Shown here: positions 31,614-44,114 of the stretch, in pieces | Numbering within the stretch: position 1 is the stretch's first letter | Layout: each line of letters opens with the position of its first letter | Assembly: GCF_028583425.1 (NCBI RefSeq) | Contig: NC_072799.1 | Coordinates: forward strand, 88,708,217 to 88,772,216 | Length of the DNA: 64,000 nt | From: Eublepharis macularius | Lineage: Eukaryota > Chordata > Lepidosauria > Squamata > Eublepharidae | Reading direction: 5' to 3' | Notes under the pieces: generated by a model | The model's database searches: none | Seen by the model: the letters and a program-made list of their open reading frames with translations, nothing else | What the model was told of the DNA's origin: nothing | Program-made: the position numbers and the translations under genes

Positions 31614-33313
31614 GTAATGAAATCACACTAATCCCCAGTTAGTCCTTTCCACCCAAATATGTCAACAATTCCCAATAATAAAGGCACTCCAGGTTGGTTT
31701 GTAGTCGCAGGATATGGAAAGCAAGTGCTGGGCTTGTGTGCTCTGCCTTCAACAGAACATGAGGTATCATGAAGGATATAAAGACAGACACTGGCCCATA
31801 TGGCCTGTTAACTCTCTGGTGGAGGGCAGCTTCTGTAAGCAGCACATACCAATACAGGTACACAGTCCATACACGATGACAACAGCACACTTTGGTGAAA
31901 GGTGGGCAGGCTGTACGTACCTGGGGGCTGACCAAGCAGATCATAGTACAGGAACCACAGCAAGAGAAGCAACAGGCTCTGTCACTCAATCTGCAACAGC
32001 CCCTTCCTCAAGGCTTCTCCAGACACCGAGAATCTCAAAACAAACTGCAGTTTGTTGTGATGTCTAAGTTGGGGCTCTTTAACAATTATTTTACGAGCCT
32101 GTTTTTATAATTATTTTACGAGCCTGTTTTTTTAGGCAAAAACAAGCTGCAATTTCTTAAAGCATCCCAATTCAAATGTAATGGTAAACTGAGGTTTCTT
32201 TCAAACCAGGACCATGAACATGACACCTGAATGCTGCCTGCTGAACAGTCATCAAGAACTCTAAGCATAGTGGGTTGGATCAAGCTACAGCCTCTGTCTT
32301 AGGCCCAGCGTTTTTTTCATGGTTATAGGGGACCCCCTCCCACCTTTCTTTTCCACCACTGGAGAAGCTGGTTGGATCCAATCCAGTGGTTTTTCCTTGT
32401 ATTTAGTAGCAGAGTGCCATGCGTGACAATATTTCTTGCTTGCACTGCAATGGCTCTACCAGGAACGGGATTAATGTACCCATCTTAACATGGCTTGCCT
32501 TCTGATAGCTGAAACCTGGAAGGAATCAAGGGATTTATACATCAAAGGAGGTTCATTTTTATCCCAGTGCAATCAGAAGACAGAGCTACAGACACATAGT
32601 AGAGCCATAAATGCTTTAAATTCAACGGGATTCCCAAATAAGGAAATGCAGCATTAGAGATCAACAGGGTTTCACTTTTGAGTCCAAGCAGGTAGAGATA
32701 GTTTCTTAACAATGATTACATTCTAGTTTAAGTTTCCCAAATAAACTGTTTGATACCTTTTGATAAAATAGTAGTCTTGGCTAGAGCAAATTTCCTTTAT
32801 GGCTAGCAATTTGCAAATAGCTGAAGAGCTGTAAGACTTATTTACAAAATGATATTGGTATGACATTAGGAAAATTACATGATACGTATATTTTGTACAA
32901 ATAACTTGCAACATTACATCAGAGACAAGTCTGATGGACCTTCAAAGCCATCACAGACAACATTCACAAAACTTAATTTTCTTATTTTCTTCCAGAAATA
33001 TCAGACTTAGAAAATGAAAGGTGAAGGAAGTTCAGAAGGGTTTATTCCTCTCCAACTGGTTTTCAATGAAGTCTAACTTATTTGTACTCCAGTTGACTTC
33101 TTGATTCATATTTCCATACTGCCCACTAACAATTCTGTGGGTTATCTAGCCTGTGACCTTTTCTGATAAAACAACTGACAGGGGTTTTCCAGAATTTAAG
33201 AATACCAAAGCAAAGGGAGATTCCCTCTCACTAGGAAAATTTCTTATAAGTGGATTGCTCCAAGTTGTCAATAATTATTTCTATATTCCCCTTTCCCTCT
33301 TTCAATTTTCCAG
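31614..33313. other. Last LNX1 intron
   Basis: No exon or assignable repeat. A 26-bp imperfect direct repeat with TTATTTTACGAGCCTGTTTTT lies at about 32089-32134. It ends in a pyrimidine-rich acceptor TTTTCCAG. Confidence 0.5.
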
Positions 33314-33449
33314 GTGTGGGGACATCCTTCTTGCAGTGAATGGCAGGAACGTTTCTGGAATGGTGCATGCTAGTTTGCAAAGCATGCTGAAGCAACTGAA
33401 GGGGAAAATTACACTCACCATTGTGTCCTGGCCTGGCACTTTTTTATAA
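33314..33449 (+). CDS. LNX1 last coding exon: end of PDZ4 and C-terminus
   Basis: 136 bp from acceptor TTTTCCAG to a TAA stop. It reads [20 protein letters not shown], then [20 protein letters not shown] and GTFL, the exact C-terminal tail of LNX1 in other vertebrates. Together the four exons encode about 234 residues, against roughly 230 for the equivalent part of human LNX1. The frame joins cleanly across all three introns, so the gene looks functional. Confidence 0.95.
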
Positions 33450-33800
33450 AGATTCATTTCAGGTGGAGAGCAACAAATCATTTGACATAAATCAAGCACT
33501 TAATATGGACATCTGTTTACTCCACTTTCTGGTCAACTGTATACTTGTAAAAGAAAATTGTGAAATGTAAATGTGAATACAACAAACAAAACGGTTTTAA
33601 GAAAAAAATACTCCATGGTATGTGTTAGAGAAACATGCACTTTTAAAATATGGGAGACCACTGAGAATATAAATCAGGGTACACATCTTTGCTGCTCTGT
33701 CTCATATGTTTGTATTTTTATATCTAATCAAAGCAGCGGTAGTAATATGTTCTACCTTCAGTTTCTAAAAAAGAAAATAAATTTGAACACCTAGTTTGCA
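33450..33800 (+). terminator. LNX1 3' UTR with candidate polyadenylation signal
   Basis: AT-rich sequence after the stop codon. The first clear AATAAA lies at 33776-33781, about 330 bases past the stop. Downstream sequence is T-rich in patches. The true end needs transcript data, and a longer 3' UTR is possible. Confidence 0.5.
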
Positions 33801-34640
33801 AGTATTCCCAAGAGCTCTCGAATAATTGTTGAAATACTTTTCTAACAATTAAGTTGACAGCATGTCTTCAAGACACAAAAAGCAGTTTGATGATTATATG
33901 AAGTCCCTTTTTGTGGTCAGTATGAAGCAGATCTTTTTCAAAACACTTTGTTTCCTAGTGTGCAATAACTGTGAATGAAAATTTCATTTCTACTGTTTTA
34001 AATAATTGTAATTGTTACTTGTAAAGCCATGTTATTTTCATTAAAAAAAGGACAAAATACACATTTTCCCTTAATGCTTCTGATTAATGCACACAACTGT
34101 TTTATTTCCTCTGTTCTGCCTGTTCTACATTCCATTTTGGAATGGGAAGTTCTAGATCCACATACTAACCACAATAGTAGTAGTATACCAACTAATTGCT
34201 GAAGAGGAAGGAAGAAATTGCCATACTGGTTTATGACAAATTCATTGGGGGACAAATTAAAGGCCATCTGGGCAGCTGAACAACATGGGCTTTCCAACAT
34301 GCTCTTTCCAAGAGCAGGTGCAGCATCACACAGGGATGCAGGAGGCTTACATGGCTTTCAACTAGATATGCGGGGCAAGGAAGAAGTTACTGGGAAACTG
34401 GTAGAACTTGTGTGGAATTTCTTTTTTACATAACACATCTCAAATTAATGCTGGGTTTGATTAATTCTTCCATGATGTGTGTGTTGATGGCACAGAATAG
34501 CTCTAGAATTAGTGAAATGACTCATCATTCATTATTTGGAAAGACTTCATAAAACTTGCAAAATGCACAGAATTCTAACCAAGCACAGTTCTTAATGTAT
34601 ACCTTCTGTGTTATTTCCAGTGGTGTAGGTAAGACAAAAA
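33801..34640. other. Gap between convergent LNX1 and FIP1L1
   Basis: No gene, RNA or repeat is recognised. Depending on which polyadenylation sites are used, the two transcripts end less than 1 kb apart or overlap. Confidence 0.5.
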
Positions 34641-34649
34641 CAATGTGCT

Positions 34650-34813
34650 TAAACATGAAAAATTCACTTTTTATTTTCAAAAATCCAAATTAAACTTACG
34701 TTTATACTAACAGAAGATTAAGAGCAATTGTTTTAAGACCCAGAAAAATAATTAGATTTAGAGCAATCTATTTCTGGCACTAGTATAAGCAGACAGGCAA
34801 GAGTCACACATGC
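34650..34813 (-). terminator. FIP1L1 3' UTR and polyadenylation signal
   Basis: On the - strand the stop codon is followed by about 140 bases and then AATAAA (the complement of 34670-34675). This would give a very short 3' UTR. Other signals further on cannot be excluded. Confidence 0.5.
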
Positions 34814-34964
34814 CTAGTCTGTAGGGGCAGCTTCCGTGTTTTCCTGTTCTGGGGCAGGCTCTCCACCAGCTGATTCTTTTCCTTCTTTGCTTTTTTTAGA
34901 TTTTTTGTGTTTGTGCCTCCTGTGACTGTCTCCTTCTTCACTGTCATGGCGGCGCCTACTGTTA
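34814..34964 (-). CDS. FIP1L1 last coding exon: basic/acidic C-terminus
   Basis: FIP1L1 is a subunit of the cleavage and polyadenylation specificity factor. It links CPSF to poly(A) polymerase and binds U-rich RNA in the nucleus. This 151-bp exon starts after acceptor TTCTCCTAG and reads (S)[20 protein letters not shown], then [20 protein letters not shown] and ENTEAAPTD before the TAG stop. It closely matches the C-terminus of mammalian FIP1L1, which in human contacts CPSF1. The lysine-rich KHKKSKKSK patch is a likely nuclear localisation signal. Confidence 0.94.
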
Positions 34965-36073
34965 CTAGGAGAAAAGCAACAGAGAGAAACTCTTTATTTA
35001 ACACCATTGCATCTGTCTGAAGTCTCTCAAATTCAGTGCCACCCTAAGTGGAAGCCAGTTTTCAAACCTCTGATGTCCTAAAGCTAACGATCCAGTAACA
35101 CGTGATAGCAGTTCACATGAGCCTCTTAAGCATGTCCAAATTAAAACTAGAAAGGCCCAAAGAAAATGTCGCGGTCAAATCCCACCATTATTTTATCTTG
35201 CAATGTTGATTTCAGAGCAGGAGTGGGCAGCTTGCTTGGATTAGCACAATGGACTGCACTAAACTGATCACCTTTGTCATCAAATGATCAAACTTCTCTG
35301 TAATCATGAGGCTATAAACAAGAGCTGAGATTTTTAAGAGGATTGCATTATTCAATCCTGCTCTAGAAGCATTATTTGACATAGGTAGCCTTTAAAAGAA
35401 CTGTTTACCAAGGCCTTTAAAAACTGTTAAGGCCTTAAAAAAAAAGCACAAATTTTAAAAACAATGACGGCTTCCTGTTTACACTACAGTGATCAAGAGC
35501 GACTTCAAACCGTATAAATTCTCCTGGCTGTCAAGTTTTATTCTCTTTTACAATGCAATACAAAAAAATCTGTCCTCAGTTCTCTCTATTCAATTTACTT
35601 CAATTAGACTGAATAAAGCAAAACCGAGAAAATGCAAATGCATACCAATTTCTCCTATCTGTCAAGCATGGTGAAAACACAACTTAAAGACGGGGTTTGC
35701 CTCCAACTGTGTAGAAATCCAGTACATATTAGAGTAAAAACTACAATAACGGTGAGATCTGATTTTGTTGGCTCCCATGCACTACTGCAAGAGAAAAAGC
35801 CTTATATGGCCAACTACAATGTTCTTGAAAAACAAATTCTTTTCAACAAGTGGCAACTCCTATTTATCAAATCTGAAAGTGCCCTCACTTTCATAACAAC
35901 CGTGCTCTTCCTTCACTATTCTCAAATGAGGTTTCTTGCACTACACAAAATAAATGTGAATACAGTTAATGATAAAGTAAAATCCTTAATGATTCATCAC
36001 TCCTTTAAGTAAAAAAAATTAAAATTCCTTAATAATTAATTCACAGCCCTCTGTTTAAAACTCATTTCATGTA
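34965..36073. other. FIP1L1 intron, nothing recognised
   Basis: AT-rich, with no exon or repeat I can assign. Confidence 0.4.
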
Positions 36074-36081
36074 TTGCTCAT

Positions 36082-37224
36082 TAGACATGGGCATGAATCA
36101 AAATACGAATCAAATTTCATGACAAATTGGGCCAATTCGAGTTTCGCGAAACGCATTTTGTGGGGCCGTGGTTTTCACAACAACTTTTTAGCCCGATTTG
36201 TTCGATTCATGTTGCCAGACAGGCTGGCGCCGATCCATTGATTCCCTAGGCAACATAGGCCCGGAATGTCTGCAGACATTTTGTTGCCATTGGAAACCCC
36301 AATCTTAGCCCACATAACCTTGATAGGTAGCTCTCCCTGACAACTGGAGAGCATCCATTCTGCCCTATACAGCGAGGAGCAGGAGGGTTAATCACCTAGG
36401 CAACTGAGATGAGCCTTCTGTAGCCATAGGAACACTAATCTCATCCCTCCAAACCCTGTTAGGCAGGTCTGTCTGCCAATCACAGACCTCCTGTTCTGCT
36501 CCATGTGAGCGTTTGTTATATAAGGCACCTCCCTCTGCCTCATGCTTTTAGTTCCAGTAGACAGAGAGAGGGAGAGGATCTGTTGCTGGGATTTGGAGTG
36601 AGAGAGAGAGAGGAGTTGGGAGCTTTTGGCTGGATTTGCTGCTGCTTCACTTGTCCTTGCTGGGAAGGTCTGTGGGTGAGGGTGCCTTTTTTCCTTCACC
36701 CCACCTCACCCTAGTCTCAGGCCTTTGCCTGGCTCTCGAGCTTAACTTGACTGAGGTCTCTCTTATTTCTTCCTTGCTTGTCTTTGTTCCTTCTTAATTC
36801 TTTCTCTGCTCTTTTGAGGGCTCACACTCTTGTTGTTTCCTTTGGTTTTATTTTGTGCATCTCTCCCGCCTGGACAGGTGTCTGTGTGGTGGTTTTGGGG
36901 CCCTCTTCCCAAGCCCACTCTCAGGGCCACTGCCTAGCTCTGGGGCCCAGCTTTGTGGGTTCCAATCAACATTTTGCAATCTTGGCCAAACTGGGAGGGT
37001 GGGTGGAAGAGAGCCTGTTGAAGTCTCCCTGCGAGTTTGACATCTTTGGGTATGAAGGGAGTTGTTGAAGTGCCCTGGGTTCTGACAAATCACGAAACTA
37101 ACGAATCGTATCACGAAATGGGACAATTTCGTGGAAGTTCATGTTTCATGATTCGTGGAATATGACAGAACATGAAACTCTTGTTTCGTCCCCCCCCCCC
37201 CCCCCCGTTTCATGCCCATCTCTA
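36082..37224. mobile_element. hAT-type element, TAGAGATGGGCAYGA family, copy 2 (GAATC/GAAAC words)
   Basis: Starts TAGACATGGGCATGAATC and ends with the inverted form GTTTCATGCCCATCTCTA. Perfect 8-bp target duplication TTGCTCAT (36074-36081 and 37225-37232). The terminal 150 bp on each side is full of YGAATC and YGAAAC words in both orientations. A 16-base C run (37191-37206) interrupts the right end. The middle shares blocks with copy 1 (inverted) and a CTGGCGCCGATC block with copy 3. Non-autonomous, 1143 bp. Confidence 0.8.
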
Positions 37225-37368
37225 TTGCTCATCTGAAATTAAAGCTAACACTGCAATGGAAATATTACCTAGTGATGGCTGTATTTTAACATGCCAACAA
37301 CTGAAAAGACAGCAGTGAAGATCCTCCCATAGTCCTTCTACCCTATAAGAGCAATGAAAACAGCCAAC

Positions 37369-37506
37369 CTTCGAGATGATTTGTGTCTTGTCTCTTCCTT
37401 TTCTCGATGTCTCCTTTCTCGGTGTCGTTCTTCCTTCTCCCTGCTTGTTCTATGCCGCTCATAACCTCTATCTGCATATTCTCTGTACCTATACCGCTCC
37501 TCATCA
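37369..37506 (-). CDS. FIP1L1 exon: Arg/Glu-rich region
   Basis: 138 bp between acceptor TTTGGCAG and donor CGAAG|GTTGGC. It reads [20 protein letters not shown], then [20 protein letters not shown] and HKSSR, nearly identical to mammalian FIP1L1. It starts one base after the split Ser codon from the upstream exon and ends two bases into the next Ser codon. The charged, low-complexity sequence is part of the RNA-binding C-terminal region. Confidence 0.94.
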
Positions 37507-40313
37507 CTGCCAAAAAAAAGAACATCACCTTCTAGTAAGCAAAGAAATGCTGAAATAGATCCCATCCTACTCTCTACATCCAGCACAGACTGATTTCTCA
37601 ATGTGCTGGGAACCTTTACCATAAGAATACTGTAGGAAGGCTGGGGAAAGTCCCAACAATGGGTAACATCTTAGGATGGAAGGAATAAATCAAGACCAGA
37701 ATTAATCAAATTGGGCTATACAACCGGTGAATAAATAGTGTTGCTTTGAAGGATTACACTGCTGAACAACAGAATATGCTGTAAAATCAACCGTCTCTTA
37801 AAGAAAAAAATATTTGTGAGTCTGAGTCCCCAATACATTACAGAGCCACTAGGCCCGAAGATGGCGTCCTGAGAGGACGCACCAGTGTACTGCTTGTACT
37901 CCTGTTTTCTTCAAGCTGTAAGATAAGTGCCTGTGCTGAGCACTAATACACCACTGAAAAATTACAGAAGCCAGAAGAAAAAGATCCTTTTCTCAATACT
38001 GCAGTTAAGTTTTCCATCTGTCAAAATACGAACACCAAAGAGTACTCATAAACTAGGAGAGTTGTTCTAATTATCATTCAATATTGTTGTCATGAATAAA
38101 TAACACAATGTAAAATATTTCATGTCTTGAGTATACAGCTTGCTGTAACAGTTTTAAATTAAAGGGAAACCTAGTGTTTTTTTCTCCACAATGGATGACT
38201 GGACAGGCACCACAGCTGCCTAAACTGTGAGCATGTGCTGCAGAGATGTTAACTTCCTTCAAACAATACAGTATGCATACAGTTTCTTATAAAGATGATC
38301 ATCCCTTGTGTAGGTGTGATTCTAACATATTAAACAGCCTTAATGTCGCTTTCGGTATTAATTCCTCACTTCTTGCAGACATGCAACTTTGATGATAACA
38401 TGGGCATTTGATCCTACAGAATCTGTCTGGAAATCTAGGTAGAGCTGTTAGGATATTATGGGTCTCAGACAGTCCCCTGAAAGGGAAAAAGGCTCCCAGG
38501 ACCCTTAAGACATGGCATTAAGTTAACCACCTGAAGAACAGATGCTGCGCCTCATGTCCTAAGCCTCTGGGCATGAATTTTAAACTTCCCTACAAGTACG
38601 AAGAGGAGGAGGAACAGTCTCTTTGTATACCAGTATCTACATACATATCTAAAGGAATCCTTGTCTCGCCTAATTTTTTTGTACGCTGTTAATCACATAT
38701 GTTTTCCTCCACTGCTGGAAAACTGTTAAAAATAACTAAATTTTGAAGCAGTATTTGTTCAATAGTGTCGCACCTGAATGATCTGCTGCTCTTGAGCCTC
38801 CCACTTTCTCTGTTACTCTCCTAATCCAACTTGTGCTAGGCGAAGGGCTCCTGGTTTCTTAAGCAGCCACGTGGCAGCAGTTTTACTACAGATGCTGGAT
38901 AATTTAGCCACATAAAACACACACGCACCCCTTCCCCCTCTTACTGATAAGCTTGGCAACAACACAGAGACTTCTCGAGGCCTGGAAAACATTAAGGTTC
39001 ATTTCAAGCACTCTTGAATGACCAGGCTTTTTCTGGCTTTCAATCAAGCTGCCTAAGAAACAGATGTTAAATTGATCTAACGTCTAACACACTGACCCTG
39101 TAATTTGTAACACAAAACACACACAAAGTATGCGTCATCACAAAACATACCTTACAAATTGAAAGAACTACATGTTTACACCTAAATTCAACTCTTGTAC
39201 TTTTTGCAACTATAATAAAAATGTTTTTTTTAAATTTCCCCCAACTGTGCTTACCACGGTAATACTGATTATGTTTTGTTCTGGTTGAACTGTGTAGACA
39301 AGTTGAAGCAATGTACTAAAAACTTAAGAGAATATAAGTATGCAACACTTTGAAACAGACTGAAAAATTAAAAAGCAGCATCAAGTGATGTTTAGGTTAG
39401 AATGTTATTCAATGATTTCTCAGCTAATAAAGGTTGGGGCTTATTAGGCAAAAGGATTATGCAAAATCTGTACATTGTGTCCCTGCATTTTAAAGACTGG
39501 AATGTGAAACTGTTACCATATACCCCCTAAAAAATTTGTAAATAAATACTAGCAGAACAAATGTTCCTGATGTCTGCAAAAAAAAAAATCAACTACATGT
39601 TCAATGAGATAAGGAATGTGATCAAAAATTTTCGAGTGCTGTGCATACATACAGCAGGAAACTACTCCATCGTTGGTCATATACAGCAGCTCCCAGTTTC
39701 AAAAAGTGCAGATGGGTCCCTGCAATGGCTGCTATCATGAGAATAAGAAAGAGTCAAAAAGTCTCTGTGTTCACAGCTGTAGCAGCAGCTACCTAAATCA
39801 TGACTAGTGAATAGCCGAATATCACATAGTCAATGAGATACAAGCCACAGCAGCTTCCTTGTTGGGACTCCATTCCTCTTTAGAAACCCACTCTTACCCA
39901 AATAAACCCACTAAACTGTTGATCTGCAACAATTTCAGGCTACGTTTAGTTTCTGCAGGAGCATCAACTGCAAAATAATGACTGGGGGACTCAATCCCAT
40001 CAAGCCCTTCTATGAATATTCTGAAAAGCAATGCCCTCTGAGAACAGAATTCTTCCCTTATATTAACAATGAAAGCCATCCTCTTCATATCAATTGCCTA
40101 GTGAGCATTTTGTACATGCCATTTGTTTTTCTACTTCTGGTTTGCATTTGAATTAGTTGATAATAGTCTCTAACAACACACAAAAAGTACAATCAGAGAC
40201 CCTACTCTTTCTTCCTTAAGAATATACAACTGCCTACTCAAAACATGCACGGGCCTCCAGGACTGGCCCAGGACCATGAAAGTTCAGCATGAGATCTAAC
40301 CCTTTTAACTCAC
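37507..40313. other. FIP1L1 intron, nothing recognised
   Basis: 2.8 kb of AT-rich unique-looking sequence. No additional exon is seen on either strand. Confidence 0.4.
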
Positions 40314-40530
40314 CTATTGAACACGCTAGGAGTGGGGCTGTGCTCACGCTCTCGCTCTCGCTCCCTGGTACGCTCTCGCTCACGGTCACGGTCACGTTCC
40401 CTTTCTCTATCTCGATCTCTCTCTCGTTCTCTCTCTTTCTCTCTTCTGGAGTAGTAATCCCACTGTTTGCTTGGTGTGTCCATGAGACTAGTCCATGATG
40501 GAGCAGAACCTGCAAGGTGCGGAAAGGTGA
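40314..40530 (-). CDS. FIP1L1 exon: RE/RD dipeptide region
   Basis: 217 bp between acceptor TTCTCTTTAG and donor ATAG|GTGAGT. It reads [20 protein letters not shown], then [20 protein letters not shown] and further RE/RD repeats, ending [12 protein letters not shown]. The mixed Arg-Asp/Glu block is the RNA-binding, CPSF-contacting region of FIP1L1. The + strand looks like a CT-rich simple repeat at 40340-40445, but it is coding. An acceptor-like CTTGCAG lies 21 bases inside the exon; using it would delete seven residues in frame. Confidence 0.93.
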
Positions 40531-43500
40531 CTAAAGAGAAAAATGCCAGTATTAGAAAGAAAAAAAAAAGCCCAGAAAAATTGCAAGGACTCTTTAGCCA
40601 CTTCATTTGCATGGTACTTTTATCAAATGCTCAACGAACAGAAAGTACAGCTTTCAGCTCAAATACAAGTTAGTCAGGTGGATAAAGAAGTTCCATAGGT
40701 TGAATATTTGGGGATTTTTTTACTATGAATAGTATTCAGCATTAGGAATACATGTAAGTATTTCCAAATTGGCCCTCTTCCTGGTCTTCTGTTGTAAAGA
40801 TCCATTATTGTACCATTTTATGAGGATAATGATACTAGCCCCATTTCTTTAACTACTTTGATAATTACCCTGAAATTCAAACCAGTATAGAAATGGAACA
40901 TCTCATGTTTTTGTAGGTATTAGACACCTTAAACCAAAATAATATGCAAGAACTCAAATCAAGTGTAGTTTTAGATGCAGAGTAATAATTAGGAAAAAGC
41001 AAAAAATCCACAAAGGTAGTGGTGGAGAAATCACTGGTTCATAAGAATTTGAGATTATCATCAAGAAAAAAGGGCTCTTGTTTTCAGAAGTAGTGAACAA
41101 CTCCTTATAAATGTAAGGTTTCATTTAAAAGCATGTTTTGAGAGAGTTCTATTTAAGAGTAATTCTTCATCACTCTTTTTTTTTTTTTTTTTTTTGCAAT
41201 GGCTAGGAACCAAAGCATTGCATACACATGAAAGATTTTCAGCTTCTGGTACATGTGAAAGATGCATGAGGGGCTGCCAATGGAAGGGGAAAACACACAC
41301 ATACATAATGTGCACATAGAAACTCTTGGCACATTTTACAATGGACCTTGTGACTTGGATACCACCTAAAATTTCCATGGAGGAAAGGATTTCCAATCAT
41401 GGAAGCGCTACTCCACCATCTCTGCTCCAGGCACAAATGACCTTCAAAATGCTGGTCCTGGGGGATAGGACCTCCCCTCAGGAATAGCTTGGGAGGAGTC
41501 GGGGTCTGCTAGGGCGTGGGTGGGAATTGATTAAAAAAACACCCCTTTGTGCTCACAGAAACTTTATGTGGTTCCAGCAACTCCAGGGGTTGGATCCAAC
41601 ATCCTCACGCGGTTAGCAAGAGTATTATTAAGCAGTGCAAGCTGCATGTTTGTGCTTCTTGGGGATATACATTTCTACATATCAAGAATGCATAATTTCC
41701 AGACTGAAACCTTTACACTACTTCACTGGGAGTGCAGCCTCTCTTATTAATACACTATTAGTCTTTAAAGTTACTCAACTGTGATGGTACTGATGCATAA
41801 ATATTTCAATTGCATCATCCAAATATTTTTGAGCATGCACCCTTCCTTTCTTATAAGAAGCAACTTAAAAATCAATGGTCAGGACTGCACTGAGTACATG
41901 CAAAGTGCCTTTTCTGCATGCAGAAAAAAAGATTTTTTTAGAAGGACCTATGAGTGCAACGCTTCTGAGTATGCACAAAGCTGCGCTTCCCTTTCAACAA
42001 CAGCTATTTTTTAGAGTAAAGACACAAGTAATGGATATAAAATAGGCAAACTTGCAAGTAAAATGCATAAAAGTGATGGCTGTCAATGACCTAAAGGCCA
42101 AAAGTCATGTGACAACAAATCAATAGGTCACCATACAAAAATGTTGGGAACCAAAGCTTAGCAAATATTTAAGAGCAATTTTCCAGTGGCAACGAAGAAA
42201 GAATAATGCAAACTATTTATGGAGTTAAAAAAAATGGGGGGGGGGGGGCAGTGAAATACATTTTCCAGCAACTATATAATATATAGCAGGCAACATTTTA
42301 ACAGTACCACGGACACAATACTATTTTTGTCTATAGGAACTTGAGGGAAAAACAAAGGAAGTTTTAAAAAATTGAAAACTGGTTATTTTTCAAATACTTC
42401 TAAGCGCAAGTTGTTTTTTTATCCTAAAGGAACAAAGGGGACGCAGCCAGAAGAGCAAAAGGGAGCTGAATTTTAGTTTTTAGATCCATTCAGAAGAAAC
42501 GCAGCGTACATCACGTTAAATCAGAGAAACGCAGCGTACATCACGTTAAATCAAACTCTTCTTCATCTACATGAATGCAAGTTGCATTAGAATCAATTCT
42601 GTCATACACATAAAAACACAGATGTGGAGGGGGGGGGCAGCAGAGCAGCTTTCAGCACCTTTAGGCAAATATATGAAACACACTTCTTCTTATGGCACCT
42701 GTGCTTTAACACAGCTTCTAGCTAGATCCGAAGCAGTGTTTCCTCCTTGTAATAGCAGCAGGTAAGAGACTGCAGATGGCCATATTTCTGGACAAGGTTG
42801 CCATCAGTGCAAACTGAGACAAATAAATATGCCATGTGGGAGAAGAACTGCAGTGAGAGGAGCAATCTGATGAGACTGAGTAAGAAAGCTAACAGGATCC
42901 AATCCAGAGCTGCTCTAGCATTCAACTGGCACAGGTGGCAGTGCAAAGGCAGACAGGACTATATTGTAGATTCCTTGGCACAGGCAGGCCAAACAGCCCT
43001 TCTGCTCATACCTGAATAGGCCAAGTGCCAAGGCCATTTGTCTCTGCTGCAGAAGGACTGACTAATTCAGGGGGTGACAATAGAAAACAACCTGATTTGA
43101 CGAGTTACAGCGATTCCTTTAGCACATGCCAAGTTTTGGAAGTTTCTTCTTTCCTAAAGAGGAACTGGTAGGGGTAACTAATATTCATTTCAAAGAAGTC
43201 TTATGGGGTCATTCTGTACAACTATCTTCCTCAAGGACATATTTTTTAACCCAACAGCACTGCATATCCAGTGGAGAAGGTAATAAACCCATAACTTAAA
43301 TTTAAGCCAATGTTCTAATTCCCTGAAGCATCTGGGTAAGCTTCAAATGTTTTATTACAGCCTGATATTTCACTTAACTAGATCAGCAGATTCAAGGAAC
43401 ATTCACTGGGCAAGGAACCAGAAGGCATAATTATCAGTCATATGTAGGGGGCATGCACCAAAAATAACTTGGATGATTTGGATACAGGTTTCAGGGAAAA

Positions 43501-44100
43501 CAAAAGAAATTGGTATCCCTGAAATCCAGGTAATTCTCTAATTCGATTAGAGAATCCTGAATTTAACCAGCCATTGTTCCCTGTAAGGAAAACTATCCAG
43601 GGGGCTGGGTGTGTACATGTCATTGTTCAAGCAAACTCCGTCAAATGTGCTAGGAACATAGTCTTTCCTGTCCACTAAAGAACTCCCAGATTTCAGGAAG
43701 ACTGGACCCTGGGGTCCAATTCCGTGGGCCCCTAAGCTGCCCCCACCCAGCCACTCATTGTCTCCTATGGGGAAACATTTCTAAGGCTTTCTAGGTAAAG
43801 GGAAACCTTAAGCAAAGGCAACTCATGGCCAAAAGACAGTCCCATTCACATGCAAGCTGAACCAACAAAGCCCAACAGAACCAAAGTGGAGGGGAACCAA
43901 TGTCCCACCAGAGAATCCCCATGTCAAACCAGAGAACCACTAGAGAATTGCAAACTGAAGAAATTGGGGTGAGGCTCACCAGAAGCACAGACTTTAAAAG
44001 GCGGCCAGTAGCAGCTACGTCACAGAGCTTGCTTGTGCTTCATGGCACTACCCTCTTAGCTGCACTGCTGACCCACTGCCTAGCCTCCAGCTTTAAATAG
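40531..44100. other. FIP1L1 intron, simple repeats only
   Basis: No exon is seen. It holds a run of about 22 T at 41166-41187, a G run at 42236-42249, and a 30-bp unit repeated twice in tandem at 42496-42553 (GAAACGCAGCGTACATCACG core). The part at 43440-43990 looks like an old dispersed repeat, with ends near GGGGGCATGCACC that I could not define. Confidence 0.4.
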
Positions 44101-44114
44101 CTAGGATGGGAAGT

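Noticed and set aside
43438-43990. Fourth member of the TAGAGATGGGCAYGA hAT family
   Set aside because: GGGGGCATGCACC at the left resembles the terminal repeat, but no matching right end or target duplication could be found.
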